A stretch of DNA of 64,000 bases from Metabacillus kandeliae (GCF_021166585.1 NZ_JAJOZE010000001.1:452062-516061); one strand, 5' to 3'; positions 18,150-30,101 are shown, counted from the stretch's first letter. Numbers and translations are program-made. Notes: a model not told the origin generated them from the sequence alone.

Positions 18150-18242
18150 ATCATGCATCCGAAGAATTTAATAACGGATGTCTGTCAATTCAAACCGGAA
18201 AAGCCCTGTTGCATCTCTTTTTTCAAACATAGCAGGCTGCAG

Positions 18243-18377
18243 TTAAGAGCCAATAAGCTTGATGACTGTAGCAATGATGAAAATGACTGTAAAAAATCCA
18301 AAGGATACTGCGAAACCAACGCCGGAATCGGAGACATCGTTCCGCTTGCTTTGCACATTTCTCTCAAATTCATTCAT
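18243..18377 (-). CDS. yqzM: YqzM-like small membrane protein
   Basis: A 44-residue ORF on the reverse strand: MNEFERNVQSKRNDVSDSGV, then a single hydrophobic helix and a final IKLIGS. It matches my recollection of B. subtilis YqzM in sequence, size and position opposite comEC and holA. Two ATG codons are adjacent; the second (18377) is 7 nt from GGAGGG and fits the family start. Function unknown. The overlapping plus-strand frame of 176 codons has no ribosome site and is not coding. Confidence 0.85.
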   Translation of the reverse strand: MNEFERNVQSKRNDVSDSGVGFAVSFGFFTVIFIIATVIKLIGS

Positions 18378-18380
18378 CAT

Positions 18381-18708
18381 AGAACCCTCCTGTTGCCATT
18401 TAGTATAAGTGAATTTGAAGAAAAAAGCTATCCGTCCTTTTCCTGGAAACAGTTATTCGTTCTCGCATTCGGAAATATAACTCCGTATTGTCAGAGTAAT
18501 ATACTTAAGGACATTTTCGGTTTAATATGGACATCGTTTTCCTGCAATGAATCCCGGGTCTTGCAGGGGACGTTCACTATAGATTGGAGGGAATGGCGGC
18601 CTTGGCGTTCCCTCCTTCCCTGTTTTTCTGAAACACTTATACATACTTGCCAAAAGCGCTCAATCCCGATACGATTAAGCTGAAAACCTACGACTGGGAG
18701 AGCGGAAA
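18381..18708. other. yqzM-holA spacer, no gene seen
   Basis: This divergent spacer of 328 bp contains no credible ORF. It has one strong inverted repeat, GGAGGGAA (18587-18594) with TTCCCTCC (18609-18616), followed by a pyrimidine-rich stretch. Promoters for the flanking genes must lie here but none is clear. Confidence 0.5.
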
Positions 18709-19737
18709 ATGGTATTGCAAATTTGGAAAGACTTAAAAAAACTTCAGGTTCAGCCTGTCTATCTTCTGCAGGGGACGGAAACGTATCTGCTGCAGGAAAC
18801 GGTAAAAAAGATCCTGGCTGCTGTTTTGCATGAAGAAGAGAAGGAATTTAACTATTCTGTTTATGATATGGAAGAAACACCGATAGAAACGGCAATGGAA
18901 GATGCGGAAACACTGCCTTTTATGGGGGAGAAAAGGGTCGTCCTTTTGAAAAACCCTTATTTTCTTACCGGTGAACGGAAAAAAGAGAAAATAGAGCACA
19001 AGGTGGAGACCCTTGAGGCTTATTTGAAAGAGCCTGCTCCGTTCACTGTATTAATTCTGCTTGCGCCATATGAAAAGCTTGATGAGCGGAAAAAAATAAC
19101 CAAGCTCCTGAAAAAGCAGGCGGAAGCAGTAGAAGTACACGCATTGTCGGAAAAAGAGCTCTTCTCATGGACAGCTTCGCTTGCTGAGGCAGAAAACAGA
19201 AAAATCAGCCGGGAAGCTGCCGAGAGACTGGCGATGCTGACCAATTCCAACTTAATGATCATGAATCAGGAAATAAACAAGCTCTGCATGTATACAGCCG
19301 AATCAGAAGAAATTACTGCTGAAACAGTGGATCTGCTTACAGCAAGAAGCCTTGAGCAAAATATTTTTGATCTGATTGAAAACACTGTGAGCAAAAATAT
19401 TCCGCGTGCAATGGCCATGCTGTATGACCTTTTGAAAACCAATGAGGAACCAATAAAAATTCTTTCTTTGATGGTGAATCAGTTCAGACTGATTCTTCAG
19501 GTAAAACAGCTTTCTAAAACTGGATACGGCCAGCCCCAGATTGCTTCTGTGCTAAAGGTCCATCCTTTTAGGGTAAAGCTCGCACAGAAACAGGCATCAC
19601 TGTTTGCGGAAGAAGAACTGTCAAAGATTTTAAAGAGACTGGCAGAAGCAGACTATGAGATGAAAACAGGAAAAATGGAAAAACAGCTGATTCTTGAGCT
19701 TTTTCTATTAAAGCTGTCCCAAAGGCCATCTGCCTGA
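18709..19737 (+). CDS. holA: DNA polymerase III delta subunit
   Basis: A 342-residue clamp-loader subunit that opens the beta clamp for loading at primed sites. The N-terminal YLLQGTETYLLQETV, PFMGEKRVVLLKNPYF and C-terminal collar domain EEPIKILSLMVNQFRLILQ...LKVHPFRVKLA are family hallmarks of HolA/YqeN. GGGAGAGCGG precedes ATG 18709. It stands alone between yqzM and the terminator shared with rpsT. Confidence 0.93.
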   Translation: MVLQIWKDLKKLQVQPVYLLQGTETYLLQETVKKILAAVLHEEEKEFNYSVYDMEETPIETAMEDAETLPFMGEKRVVLLKNPYFLTGERKKEKIEHKVETLEAYLKEPAPFTVLILLAPYEKLDERKKITKLLKKQAEAVEVHALSEKELFSWTASLAEAENRKISREAAERLAMLTNSNLMIMNQEINKLCMYTAESEEITAETVDLLTARSLEQNIFDLIENTVSKNIPRAMAMLYDLLKTNEEPIKILSLMVNQFRLILQVKQLSKTGYGQPQIASVLKVHPFRVKLAQKQASLFAEEELSKILKRLAEADYEMKTGKMEKQLILELFLLKLSQRPSA

Positions 19738-19741
19738 ACAT

Positions 19742-19775
19742 AAAAAAACGATCCCTTGAGGGGATCGTTTTTTTT
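19742..19775. terminator. Bidirectional terminator between holA and rpsT
   Basis: AAAAAAACGATCCC (19742-19755) and GGGATCGTTTTTT (19761-19773) form a strong stem with A and T runs on either side. It serves both convergent genes. Confidence 0.92.
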
Positions 19776-19780
19776 ACAGC

Positions 19781-20047
19781 TTACGCAGAAAGTCCGTTTA
19801 CTTGCTTAGTCAAACGGGATTTGTAACGGGCAGCTGTATTTTTATGGATAATTCCGCTTTGAGCGGCCTTGTCGATTTTTTTAGCTGCATCAAGAAGAGC
19901 TGCTTTCGCATTTTCCGCATCGTTGCTTGCTGCTAGAGCTTCTACTTTTCTAATAGCAGTACGCATGGAAGATTTTACTGTCGCATTAGCTGTACGGCGG
20001 TCATTATTAGTTTTTACACGTTTAATCGCTGATTTAATATTTGGCAT
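19781..20047 (-). CDS. rpsT: 30S ribosomal protein S20 (bS20)
   Basis: An 88-residue, Lys/Arg/Ala-rich helical protein starting [18 protein letters not shown] that binds 16S rRNA early in 30S assembly. ATG 20047 is 6 nt from GGAGGTG; the ATG three codons upstream (20056) would lie inside that site. The reverse orientation relative to holA and gpr is as in B. subtilis. Confidence 0.97.
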   Translation of the reverse strand: MPNIKSAIKRVKTNNDRRTANATVKSSMRTAIRKVEALAASNDAENAKAALLDAAKKIDKAAQSGIIHKNTAARYKSRLTKQVNGLSA

Positions 20048-20256
20048 TCTTTTCACCTCCCGTGAATCAACCTGAGGTCTAATTTCTCAATAATTATACA
20101 AACAGAGAACAAAAGATATTTTATCAAACCCCTATCAGTTATGCAATACTCTTGTAAAGGAATTTTGGTTGAAAGCAAGAAAAGGAATCTTTTCTGAGCT
20201 CTTCGGTCATTCTAATAAAAAAACTGGCCATATCAGTGAATGGGTGGAGTGACAAA

Positions 20257-21375
20257 ATGAAAGAACTGGATTTAAGCAAATATACAGTAAGAACAGATTT
20301 GGCAATTGAAGCGCATGAAATAGCTGTCGGGCAGCAGCCGCAGACGGCCCCGACGGCACAGGAATCTGATGTAAGAGGGATTATCGTAACGGAAAGGGCG
20401 GAAGAGGGCATTAAGCTTACAACTGTAGAAATTAAAAAAGAGGGAGCAGAGCTCACTGGAAAAAAAGAAGGAACGTACTTAACCCTTGAGGTGCAGGGCA
20501 TCCGCAATCAGGACTCTGAACTGCAGCAGACGGTGATTGAGGTTTTTGCCAGAGAGTTTGGTAAATTTCTTGAAAACCTTAATCTTTCCAGAGAAGCAAG
20601 CTGCCTTGTAGTAGGGCTTGGAAATTGGAATGTGACTCCTGATTCCCTCGGGCCGCTTGTTCTTGAAAACTTGATGGTCACAAGGCACCTGTTCCAGCTG
20701 CAGCCTGAAAGCGTTCAGGAAGGCTACAGGCCGGTGAGCGCGCTGACTCCTGGTGTAATGGGCATCACTGGAATTGAAACAAGTGACATTATTACAGGTG
20801 TGCTGCAAAAAACAAAGCCGGATTTTGTGATTGCCATTGATGCACTGGCTGCCAGATCCCTTGAACGGATCAATACAACAATTCAAATTGCAGACAGCGG
20901 AATTGCTCCAGGGTCCGGCGTCGGAAACAAGCGCAAGGAACTTAGCCAGGACACACTCGGCATACCCGTGATTTCGATCGGAATCCCGACCGTTGTGGAT
21001 GCTGTTACCATTACTTCTGACACAATAGATTTTATTTTAAAGCATTTCGGAAGGGAAATAAAGGAAGGGGACAAACCGTCCAAATCCCTTGTCCCGGCAG
21101 GAATGTCATTCGGCAGTAGAAAAGTTCTGAAGGAAGAGGATCTTCCGGAAGAAAAAGAGCGGCAGCAGTTCCTCGGTATTGTCGGTACACTGCCAGATGA
21201 AGAAAAACGGAAGCTGATTCATGAAGTGCTGTCACCGCTCGGCCATAATTTGATGGTAACCCCGAAGGAAGTGGATACCTTTATCGAAGACATGGCCAAC
21301 GTCATTGCCAATGGGCTGAACCGCTCCCTCCATCATCAGGTAAACGAAGGCAACTCAGGGACGTATACGCACTGA
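20257..21375 (+). CDS. gpr: Germination protease GPR
   Basis: A 372-residue aspartic-type protease (A25 family) that degrades small acid-soluble spore proteins at germination. It is made as a zymogen in the forespore. The N-terminal [10 protein letters not shown] near residue 14 resembles the SASP cleavage motif where autoprocessing occurs. [28 protein letters not shown] and [10 protein letters not shown] are conserved core segments. ATG 20257 is 7 nt after GGAG; the earlier ATG at 20236 has no ribosome site. Confidence 0.96.
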   Translation: MKELDLSKYTVRTDLAIEAHEIAVGQQPQTAPTAQESDVRGIIVTERAEEGIKLTTVEIKKEGAELTGKKEGTYLTLEVQGIRNQDSELQQTVIEVFAREFGKFLENLNLSREASCLVVGLGNWNVTPDSLGPLVLENLMVTRHLFQLQPESVQEGYRPVSALTPGVMGITGIETSDIITGVLQKTKPDFVIAIDALAARSLERINTTIQIADSGIAPGSGVGNKRKELSQDTLGIPVISIGIPTVVDAVTITSDTIDFILKHFGREIKEGDKPSKSLVPAGMSFGSRKVLKEEDLPEEKERQQFLGIVGTLPDEEKRKLIHEVLSPLGHNLMVTPKEVDTFIEDMANVIANGLNRSLHHQVNEGNSGTYTH

Positions 21376-21595
21376 CATATGCCGATGCATAGTGTGCAAT
21401 CCTTAGCGGTCACAGATATATGAGGTATGTCGCCGAAATCCTGTAAGCCGGCAGTTCTTATTGAATGAAAAGCCGTGCTTTTGCGGCAAACAGCAGTGAA
21501 ATTGCTTATTAACAGGCTGTTTGCAATCGATTGCCGTTCTACGATCTCTTCCCTTGAATATAGTAGTATGGACAAGCTGCTTAGGGGGATTGAAT

Positions 21596-22741
21596 GTGAA
21601 ACGGACGCGCAATTTCGATGGAATGGTTGTCACAATTAACGGGACAAGCTTAATAAAATATATGATCGCCGGGATCTTATCCCTGCTGTTTGTGTTTATC
21701 CTGTCTGCTGCTCTTACTTCTGTCAGGCCGGAATACCGGCCTTCTTCGCCTTCGGTTTACTACTTGGCAGACGGAATTGCGGGAGGGGCGTTTTTGCAGA
21801 TGCTGTCATCTGAAAATCATTATTTTCAGGCAGCGCTCCCTGAGGAAAAGCAGCCTCAGGGTTTATCACCGGCAGCTTTTAAGCTTGCAACAAGCATCAG
21901 TCTTGATGATCCGAGAAGCCTGCTTGGGAGCGAGCTGCCTGGTTTTTCTCTATATGATACGGAGATTATTGTAGCAGGGAAAGGGAGCAACTACACTAAT
22001 GTGCCGGTGGAATCAGCTCCGCCGCAGGAAGATTTGATAAAAGCAAGAAAGGCATCGATCGCGAGTCTTGAGGAAATTACGAAAAAGGACAAGCCTGATT
22101 CAGCGCCTCCCCTCACCACCGCGGGAAGGAAGGCAGTGTTTCTGTACAGCACTCACACAACGGAAGCTTATAAGCCTCTGCTGAAATCAAATAAAGCGGT
22201 TGATGTTACGCTTGTCAGTAAAATTCTCCAGCGGGATCTCATTTCGAAAGGAATTGGAACAGAAGTATCAGGAACGAATGTGCAGGATATTGTGGAAAAG
22301 CGAAACTGGAACTATGCGAGAAGCTATGATGCTTCAAGGCCTGTTGTGATGGAAGCGATGAAAAAAGATAAAGACTTGCAATATGTGATTGATATTCATA
22401 GAGATGTTGGAAAGCACACTGCTGTGATCCGCGAGAAAAAATACGCGCAGCTTGCCTTTATCATCGGAGGCAAAAATCCTAATAAAGAATACAACATTCA
22501 GGTTGCAAAGGATCTTCACAGCTTGCTTGAGAAAAAATATCCAGGCATCAGCAGAGGGGTTTTCCTGAAAAATTCGAAGGGATCAAACAGCCTCTATAAC
22601 CAGGACGTTTCTAAGAACGCACTCCTTGTTGAGGTGGGAGGTGAGGAAAATAATCTTCCTGAGCTTGAAGCGTCAGCAGAAGCGATGGCAGATGTTTTCA
22701 GCACGTATTATTGGAAAAGAAACGGCGCAGAGGCGCAGTAA
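21596..22741 (+). CDS. spoIIP: Stage II sporulation protein P (peptidoglycan amidase/endopeptidase)
   Basis: A 381-residue membrane-anchored hydrolase that, with SpoIID and SpoIIM, thins septal peptidoglycan during engulfment. One N-terminal helix lies at about residues 21-41. The catalytic domain has FLYSTHTTEAYKP, DIHRDVGKHTAV and LLVEVGGEENN, consistent with zinc ligands of the amidase_3-like fold. GTG 21596 is the start, 7 nt after AGGGGG; the long frame from 21521 reads through noncoding sequence. It follows gpr as in other Bacilli. Confidence 0.95.
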   Translation: MKRTRNFDGMVVTINGTSLIKYMIAGILSLLFVFILSAALTSVRPEYRPSSPSVYYLADGIAGGAFLQMLSSENHYFQAALPEEKQPQGLSPAAFKLATSISLDDPRSLLGSELPGFSLYDTEIIVAGKGSNYTNVPVESAPPQEDLIKARKASIASLEEITKKDKPDSAPPLTTAGRKAVFLYSTHTTEAYKPLLKSNKAVDVTLVSKILQRDLISKGIGTEVSGTNVQDIVEKRNWNYARSYDASRPVVMEAMKKDKDLQYVIDIHRDVGKHTAVIREKKYAQLAFIIGGKNPNKEYNIQVAKDLHSLLEKKYPGISRGVFLKNSKGSNSLYNQDVSKNALLVEVGGEENNLPELEASAEAMADVFSTYYWKRNGAEAQ

Positions 22742-22757
22742 AAGGATGTGATCTTTC

Positions 22758-23069
22758 ATCGCTGGATTTTTAGGAAGATGCTGTATCATTGGGTTTGTGC
22801 TGCTTTTCGGGATGCTTCTTGGCATGCAGTCTGCTCCAAGTCCCCAAGATGGACATGCTTTCTCTAAGGCTGAGGTGAATAAAGAACGCGGCAGACAAAG
22901 CCAGCCTGCACAGATCCGGATCGAGGATGCTTCAGCAATTGAGAAAAACAATCCGCTGTCTGCAGCAGGCAAAAAGCTGTCGGGTTCTGTTGAAGGGATA
23001 GCAAGCAAAGCATTTGGCGGAATCTCCTCACTGGCCGTCAGGCTTACGAATAAGAATAAGCATCGCTGA
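22758..23069 (+). CDS. yqxA: YqxA-like membrane protein, apparent AUC start
   Basis: This reading frame is open from 22752. It encodes an N-terminal membrane helix (AGFLGRCCIIGFVLLFGMLL) followed by a conserved-looking GMQSA and a charged cytoplasmic tail, about 103 residues. It matches the yqxA position after spoIIP. No ATG, GTG or TTG precedes the helix; the first standard codon is GTG 22797, which would cut the helix in half and has no ribosome site. An AAAGGATGTGAT (22741-22752), one mismatch from a consensus site, is 7 nt before ATC 22758. That ATC lines up with the MAGF start I recall for YqxA. Either AUC initiates or the base is a mutation or error. Confidence 0.7.
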   Translation: MAGFLGRCCIIGFVLLFGMLLGMQSAPSPQDGHAFSKAEVNKERGRQSQPAQIRIEDASAIEKNNPLSAAGKKLSGSVEGIASKAFGGISSLAVRLTNKNKHR

Positions 23070-23089
23070 CCGGCTTCCTGCCGGTTTTT
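23070..23089 (+). terminator. Terminator after yqxA
   Basis: CCGGC (23070-23074) pairs with GCCGG (23080-23084), followed by TTTTTAT; the stem begins at the last base region of yqxA. Confidence 0.75.
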
Positions 23090-23190
23090 ATCGTTGAATC
23101 AGAAATGCTCTATGAACAGAGGGCGGTTCACGTCAGGATTCAGTGCCTGCGCTTTTCTTTTTCAATTTCATCCAAATCCATTTTCCTGTA

Positions 23191-23218
23191 TTGAATCTTG
23201 CCATTTCAATGATATAAT
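23191..23218 (+). promoter_or_regulatory. Sigma-A promoter of lepA
   Basis: TTGAAT (23191-23196), 16-bp spacer, TATAAT (23213-23218), about 40 nt before the lepA ribosome site. Confidence 0.7.
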
Positions 23219-23265
23219 CAAGGTTAGTGTATTTGGGCAAGTTTGGTAGGAGTGAGAGAACATTT

Positions 23266-25089
23266 ATGAATAATGATAAAAAGCAACGGCAATCCAAGAT
23301 CCGCAATTTTTCCATCATCGCTCATATTGATCATGGGAAATCTACGCTTGCTGACAGGATTCTTGAAAAAACATCAGCCATCACACAGCGTGAAATGAAA
23401 GCACAATTGCTGGATTCCATGGATTTGGAAAGAGAGCGCGGCATTACAATCAAGTTGAATGCAGTGCAGCTGAAATATAAAGCAAAAGATGGGGAAGAAT
23501 ATATTTTCCATTTAATTGATACACCGGGACACGTAGATTTCACGTATGAAGTTTCCAGAAGTCTAGCAGCCTGTGAAGGGGCCGTTCTGGTTGTCGATGC
23601 TGCACAGGGCATTGAAGCTCAGACGCTGGCAAACGTTTATCTGGCGCTTGATAATGAGCTGGAAATCCTTCCGGTCATCAACAAAATTGATTTGCCTAGC
23701 GCTGAGCCTGAAAGAGTCAGGCAGGAAATTGAGGATGTTATCGGCCTTGATGCGTCTGAAGCAGTACTCGCGTCTGCAAAAGCTGGCATCGGAATTGAAG
23801 ACATCCTGGAACAGGTTGTTGAAAAGGTTCCAGCTCCATCAGGGGATGTGGATGCACCGTTAAAGGCGCTTATTTTTGACTCTCTGTATGACGCATACAG
23901 AGGCGTTGTGGCTTACATCCGTGTTGTTGAAGGATCAGTAAAAGTCGGCCAGAAAATCAAAATGATGGCAACAGGCAAGGAATTTGAAGTATCAGAGGTT
24001 GGAGTGTTTACGCCAAAGGCTGTTCTTCTTGATGAACTCACAGTCGGAGATGTTGGATTTCTAACCGCTTCCATTAAAAACGTCGGCGATACCCGTGTTG
24101 GTGATACGATCACAAATGCCAGCAACGGTGCTCTTGAGCCGCTCCCAGGCTACCGGAAGCTGAATCCGATGGTTTATTGCGGCCTGTATCCGATTGATAC
24201 AGCGAAATACAATGATCTTCGCGAAGCGCTGGAGAGGCTTGAGCTGAATGACTCTGCGCTTCAATATGAGCCGGAAACCTCCCAGGCGCTCGGCTTTGGC
24301 TTCCGCTGCGGCTTCCTTGGACTTCTTCATATGGAGATCATCCAGGAGCGCATTGAGAGAGAATTTAACATTGATTTGATTACGACCGCACCGAGCGTAA
24401 TTTATCATGTTTATCAAACGGACGGCGAAGAAATCAAGGTGGACAATCCATCCAATATGCCAGATCCGCAAAAGATCGACCGCATCGAAGAACCATATGT
24501 AAAGGCTGCTGTTATGGTGCCGAATGATTATGTCGGCGCTGTTATGGAACTGTGCCAGCTGAAGCGCGGCATTTTCCTTGATATGCAGTATCTGGATGAA
24601 ATCAGGGTGAGCATTACGTATGAAATTCCGCTTTCTGAAATTGTCTACGATTTCTTTGATCAGCTGAAATCAAGCACAAAGGGATATGCTTCATTTGATT
24701 ATGAGCTGATCGGTTACAAGCCATCAAAGCTTTCGAAAATGGATATTCTGCTGAACGGCGAGCAGATTGATGCCCTGTCCTTTATCGTCCATAAGGACAC
24801 CGCGTATGACAGGGGGAAAATCATTGTCGAGAAGCTGAAGGAGCTTATTCCGCGCCAGCAATTTGAAGTGCCGATTCAGGCGGCTATCGGTCAGAAAGTT
24901 GTGGCCCGCTCGACCATTAAAGCAATGAGGAAAAATGTCCTGGCAAAATGCTACGGCGGCGATATTTCCCGTAAACGAAAGCTTCTTGAGAAGCAAAAAG
25001 AAGGGAAAAAGCGCATGAAAATGGTTGGTTCTGTGGAAGTGCCGCAGGAAGCCTTCATGGCCGTGCTGAAAATGGACGACAATAAATAA
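23266..25089 (+). CDS. lepA: Elongation factor 4 (LepA) ribosomal GTPase
   Basis: A 607-residue translational GTPase with EF-G-like domains. G1 is [10 protein letters not shown] near residue 18, G3 DTPGH, G4 NKIDLP, and the C-terminal domain [24 protein letters not shown] is diagnostic for LepA. It binds ribosomes and assists translation and 30S biogenesis. ATG 23266 is used: AGGAG at 23248-23252 is 13 nt upstream, longer than usual, but the N-terminus fits. It is monocistronic here, with its own promoter and terminator. Confidence 0.95.
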   Translation: MNNDKKQRQSKIRNFSIIAHIDHGKSTLADRILEKTSAITQREMKAQLLDSMDLERERGITIKLNAVQLKYKAKDGEEYIFHLIDTPGHVDFTYEVSRSLAACEGAVLVVDAAQGIEAQTLANVYLALDNELEILPVINKIDLPSAEPERVRQEIEDVIGLDASEAVLASAKAGIGIEDILEQVVEKVPAPSGDVDAPLKALIFDSLYDAYRGVVAYIRVVEGSVKVGQKIKMMATGKEFEVSEVGVFTPKAVLLDELTVGDVGFLTASIKNVGDTRVGDTITNASNGALEPLPGYRKLNPMVYCGLYPIDTAKYNDLREALERLELNDSALQYEPETSQALGFGFRCGFLGLLHMEIIQERIEREFNIDLITTAPSVIYHVYQTDGEEIKVDNPSNMPDPQKIDRIEEPYVKAAVMVPNDYVGAVMELCQLKRGIFLDMQYLDEIRVSITYEIPLSEIVYDFFDQLKSSTKGYASFDYELIGYKPSKLSKMDILLNGEQIDALSFIVHKDTAYDRGKIIVEKLKELIPRQQFEVPIQAAIGQKVVARSTIKAMRKNVLAKCYGGDISRKRKLLEKQKEGKKRMKMVGSVEVPQEAFMAVLKMDDNK

Positions 25090-25104
25090 TCTTTGAACCT
25101 TATA

Positions 25105-25153
25105 AGATAAAGAGAGATGCCGCAGATCACTGCGGCATCTTATCTGTTTTTTG
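25105..25153 (+). terminator. Terminator after lepA
   Basis: Main stem AGATGCCGCAG with CTGCGGCATCT (about 25115-25140), extended by AGATA/TATCT, followed by TTTTTT. Confidence 0.85.
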
Positions 25154-25184
25154 CCTTGATTTTCATAGATAGATTACGAAAGGC

Positions 25185-25220
25185 TGAAGCTTAAGGGTAT
25201 GTACTTCAAGCAAAGCTTCA
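25185..25220 (+). repeat. Inverted repeat in the hemW leader
   Basis: TGAAGCTT (25185-25192) and AAGCTTCA (25213-25220) are perfect inverted repeats 20 bp apart, followed by TTTTAT, just before the hemW ribosome site. Role unknown. Confidence 0.45.
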
Positions 25221-25244
25221 TTTTATAAAAAAGGAGAGTGAAAC

Positions 25245-26402
25245 ATGATACAAGCTGCATACATTCACATCCCTTTTTGCGAGCATATTTGCCATTATTG
25301 CGATTTTAATAAAGTCTTTATTCAAAATCAGCCTGTTGAAGGTTATCTTGAATCGCTCGGCATGGAACTGGAGAATAGCGCTGCAAAATATGGTGCCGGT
25401 GAATTAAAATCAATCTTTATAGGCGGGGGCACTCCCACTGCATTGAATGAATCCCAGCTGGAAAAGCTGCTGCGGCATATACAGGAAAAGCTGCGTCCTG
25501 GCAAAAGCCTTGAATTTTCCGTTGAAGCGAACCCGGGAGATTTGTCTTTTGAAAAATTGCAGGTTCTGCGGGCAGGCGGCGTCAATAGACTGAGCATCGG
25601 CGTGCAGAGCTTTCAGGATCATCTGCTCGAGAAAATCGGGCGGGTGCACAGAAAGGAAGACGTTTTCCGCTCAGTAGAGGATGCAATGAAGGCAGGGTTT
25701 GAAAACATCAGCATTGATTTAATGTTCGGACTGCCGGGGCAAACGGAAGAAGACTTCAGAAGTTCCTTAAAAGACGCCTTTTCTCTGGATGTACAGCATT
25801 ACTCAGCTTATTCGCTTATTGTAGAACCGAAAACGGTATTTTATAACCTGATGCAAAAAGGAAAGCTTGTGCTGCCGCAGCAGGAAGAAGAAGCAGTCAT
25901 GTACAACATTCTCATGGATGAAATGGAAAGTCATGGTTTCCATCAATATGAAATCAGTAATTTTGCTCTCCCTGGCAAAGAAAGCAGGCATAACCTGACC
26001 TATTGGAATAATGAAGAATATTTCGGTTTTGGAGCAGGCGCACATGGGTATGTGAAGGGAGTCCGTACTGCAAACGCCGGAGTTATTGGGAAATACCGGA
26101 ACCTTATCAGTGAGGCGGGTTCTGCTGCTATACAGGAAACAAAGGTATCGATAGAAGAGCAGATGGAAGAAGAAATGTTTCTTGGACTCCGCAAAACAGC
26201 AGGAGTCAGCAAGAAGCATTTTGCAGAAAAATTCGGCATTGAAATGGACAAGGTATTTAATACGGCTGCAGAAGAGCAAAAGCAGAAGGGCCTTTTGGAA
26301 GAATCGGGAGACTCCATCAGGCTTACAAGAGAAGGAAGACTGCTTGGGAATGAAGTGTTTCAGGCTTTCCTGGGACTGGCTAGCCTTGAGAAAAATGAGT
26401 AA
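25245..26402 (+). CDS. hemW: HemW-type radical SAM protein (heme chaperone, formerly HemN)
   Basis: A 385-residue radical SAM protein. The cluster motif CEHICHYC (CX3CX2C) is near residue 12. GGGTPTALN and VEANPGDL are SAM and core segments, and a HemN C-terminal domain follows. It lacks the extra N-terminal Cys-containing region of true oxygen-independent coproporphyrinogen III oxidases, so it is more likely the heme-trafficking HemW than HemN. AAAAGGAGAG precedes the ATG. It precedes hrcA, as in most Bacilli. Confidence 0.9.
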   Translation: MIQAAYIHIPFCEHICHYCDFNKVFIQNQPVEGYLESLGMELENSAAKYGAGELKSIFIGGGTPTALNESQLEKLLRHIQEKLRPGKSLEFSVEANPGDLSFEKLQVLRAGGVNRLSIGVQSFQDHLLEKIGRVHRKEDVFRSVEDAMKAGFENISIDLMFGLPGQTEEDFRSSLKDAFSLDVQHYSAYSLIVEPKTVFYNLMQKGKLVLPQQEEEAVMYNILMDEMESHGFHQYEISNFALPGKESRHNLTYWNNEEYFGFGAGAHGYVKGVRTANAGVIGKYRNLISEAGSAAIQETKVSIEEQMEEEMFLGLRKTAGVSKKHFAEKFGIEMDKVFNTAAEEQKQKGLLEESGDSIRLTREGRLLGNEVFQAFLGLASLEKNE

Positions 26403-26408
26403 AATTAA

Positions 26409-26437
26409 TTGACTTTTAGATAAGCATTTGATAATTT
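26409..26437 (+). promoter_or_regulatory. Sigma-A promoter of the hrcA operon
   Basis: TTGACT (26409-26414), 17-bp spacer, TAATTT (26432-26437), directly upstream of the CIRCE operator. Confidence 0.65.
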
Positions 26438-26447
26438 GTTATTAGAA

Positions 26448-26474
26448 TTAGCACTCAGCTAATCAGAGTGCTAA
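26448..26474 (+). promoter_or_regulatory. CIRCE heat-shock operator (HrcA binding site)
   Basis: A perfect TTAGCACTC - 9 nt - GAGTGCTAA inverted repeat. HrcA binds it to repress class I heat-shock genes. It overlaps the expected transcription start and lies 16 nt before the hrcA start codon. Confidence 0.98.
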
Positions 26475-26490
26475 CAGAGGTGATGAATCG

Positions 26491-27519
26491 TTGCTTACAG
26501 AACGTCAATTATTGATACTGCAAGTCATTGTTGATGATTTTATACGTTCGGCACAGCCTGTAGGTTCCAGGACATTATCGAAAAAAGAAGCGATTTCTTT
26601 CAGTTCAGCTACAATCCGCAATGAAATGGCGGATCTTGAAGATCTCGGTTTTATTGAAAAAACACACAGCTCCTCAGGCAGGGTGCCGTCTGAAATGGGG
26701 TACAGGTATTATGTGGATCATCTCTTGTCTCCAAAGCGCCTGACCAAATTGGAGCTTGGCCAGATAAAATCTGTTTTTGCCGAGAGAATATTTGAATTGG
26801 AAAAAACGGTTCAGAAGTCTGCCCAGATCTTATCTGATCTGACAAACTACACGTCGATCGTTCTCGGGCCCAAATTCAACGAAAACACGCTGAAAAGGCT
26901 GCAGATTGTTCCGATTAACGAAAGTATGGCAGTAGCCATCATTATTACAAATACGGGCCATGTCGAAAACAGAACGATTTCTTTTCCGGCTTCCATGAAT
27001 CCGGAAGATATTGAAAAAGTTGTGAATATCCTGAATGACAAGCTTGCAGGTGCTCCTTTATCAGAGCTGAAAGACAGGCTTTATAAAGAAGTCGTTAACC
27101 TCTTGAAAGTGCACATTCGAAATTATGATGCATTTTTAAAAGGTCTTGATGGAACATTTGATTCAGAATCCGGAGAGAAGATCTACTTCGGCGGCAAAAC
27201 GAATATGCTCAATCAGCCTGAATTTAATGATCTGGCAAGGGTTAAGTCCCTTCTCTCGATGATTGAAGAGGAACATGCTTTTTACGAACTGCTGAAAATG
27301 AAGGATAAAGGCGTAACCATCTCGATCGGCCGAGAAAATCAAGTTTCAGCAATGGATAACTGCAGTCTTATTACAGCAGCTTATTCAGTAGGCGCCCGCC
27401 AGATCGGCACGATTGCGATTCTTGGGCCGACCAGGATGGAATACTCAAGGGTTATAAGCCTGATCGAGCATGTTGCAAAGGATTTGTCAAAAGCCCTTAC
27501 AGATTTGTATCATGTATAA
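26491..27519 (+). CDS. hrcA: Heat-inducible transcription repressor HrcA
   Basis: A 342-residue repressor of grpE-dnaK and groESL type operons. A winged-helix DNA-binding domain covers about residues 1-85 ([42 protein letters not shown]), followed by a GAF-like and dimerisation part. The start is TTG 26491, ten nt after GAGGTGAT. It autoregulates through the CIRCE directly upstream. Confidence 0.96.
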   Translation: MLTERQLLILQVIVDDFIRSAQPVGSRTLSKKEAISFSSATIRNEMADLEDLGFIEKTHSSSGRVPSEMGYRYYVDHLLSPKRLTKLELGQIKSVFAERIFELEKTVQKSAQILSDLTNYTSIVLGPKFNENTLKRLQIVPINESMAVAIIITNTGHVENRTISFPASMNPEDIEKVVNILNDKLAGAPLSELKDRLYKEVVNLLKVHIRNYDAFLKGLDGTFDSESGEKIYFGGKTNMLNQPEFNDLARVKSLLSMIEEEHAFYELLKMKDKGVTISIGRENQVSAMDNCSLITAAYSVGARQIGTIAILGPTRMEYSRVISLIEHVAKDLSKALTDLYHV

Positions 27520-27539
27520 ATGGAATGGTGATATTGATT

Positions 27540-27567
27540 AAGGGTGGGAACAGCTCCCATCCCTTTT
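27540..27567 (+). other. Intra-operon hairpin between hrcA and grpE
   Basis: AAGGGTGGGA (27540-27549) pairs with TCCCATCCCTT (27555-27565, one bulge) and is followed by TT. It resembles a weak terminator or an mRNA processing/stability element that could lower hrcA relative to dnaK. Confidence 0.5.
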
Positions 27568-27612
27568 CCATGAGATTGCTTCTAAACAAAGCATTTAAGG
27601 GAGGTGAAAGAA

Positions 27613-28209
27613 ATGGCAGAAGAAAACAAAAACCGTGATGAAGAACTGAATGAAGAAACCATCAATGCCGCTGAAACAGCAGCTGATGATCAGGCAAAAG
27701 ATGATTCTTCTGATATCCTTTCTTCCGAAGAAGGTGCTGCAGAGGAAGCAGATGCTTGGCAAGCTGAGAATGAAAGTCTGCGCCAAAAAGCAGAAGAAGC
27801 GGAAAACCGCCTGCTGAGAATACAGGCTGACTTTGAGAACTTTAAGCGCCGTTCCAGAATGGATCTGGAGGCAACTAAAAAATACCGCGCCCAAGGCTTA
27901 ATCACTGAATTGCTCCCTGCGATTGACAACTTCGAAAGAGCGCTTCAGATGGAAGCAGCAGATGAGAATGTCAAATCGCTCCTTCAAGGAATGGAAATGG
28001 TGCAAAGACAGCTGATTACAGCACTGAAAACTGAGGGTGTTGAAGAAATAGAAGCGCTTGGCAAACCTTTTGATCCGCATCTTCATCAAGCTGTCATGCA
28101 GGCTGAGGACGCAGAAGCCCCGGCCAATACAGTTGTTGAAGTGTTTCAAAAAGGGTATATGCTGAAAGACAGGGTTATACGCCCGGCAATGGTAAAAGTA
28201 AGCCAATAA
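27613..28209 (+). CDS. grpE: Nucleotide exchange factor GrpE
   Basis: A 198-residue co-chaperone releasing ADP from DnaK. A long acidic, disordered N-terminus (residues 1-50) precedes a coiled coil ([25 protein letters not shown] in part) and the C-terminal beta-wing domain with [10 protein letters not shown] and [17 protein letters not shown] 27613 follows GGGAGGTGAAAGA; the GTG at 27604 is inside the ribosome site. Confidence 0.96.
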   Translation: MAEENKNRDEELNEETINAAETAADDQAKDDSSDILSSEEGAAEEADAWQAENESLRQKAEEAENRLLRIQADFENFKRRSRMDLEATKKYRAQGLITELLPAIDNFERALQMEAADENVKSLLQGMEMVQRQLITALKTEGVEEIEALGKPFDPHLHQAVMQAEDAEAPANTVVEVFQKGYMLKDRVIRPAMVKVSQ

Positions 28210-28220
28210 AATACATATAA

Positions 28221-30077
<1,857 letters not shown>

Positions 30078-30101
30078 TCACAGCTGTTTCTCTTTTATAA
30101 A

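Noticed and set aside
18153-18683. Plus-strand frame of 176 codons after comEC
   Set aside because: It overlaps yqzM and the noncoding spacer, lacks a ribosome site and has no coherent composition.
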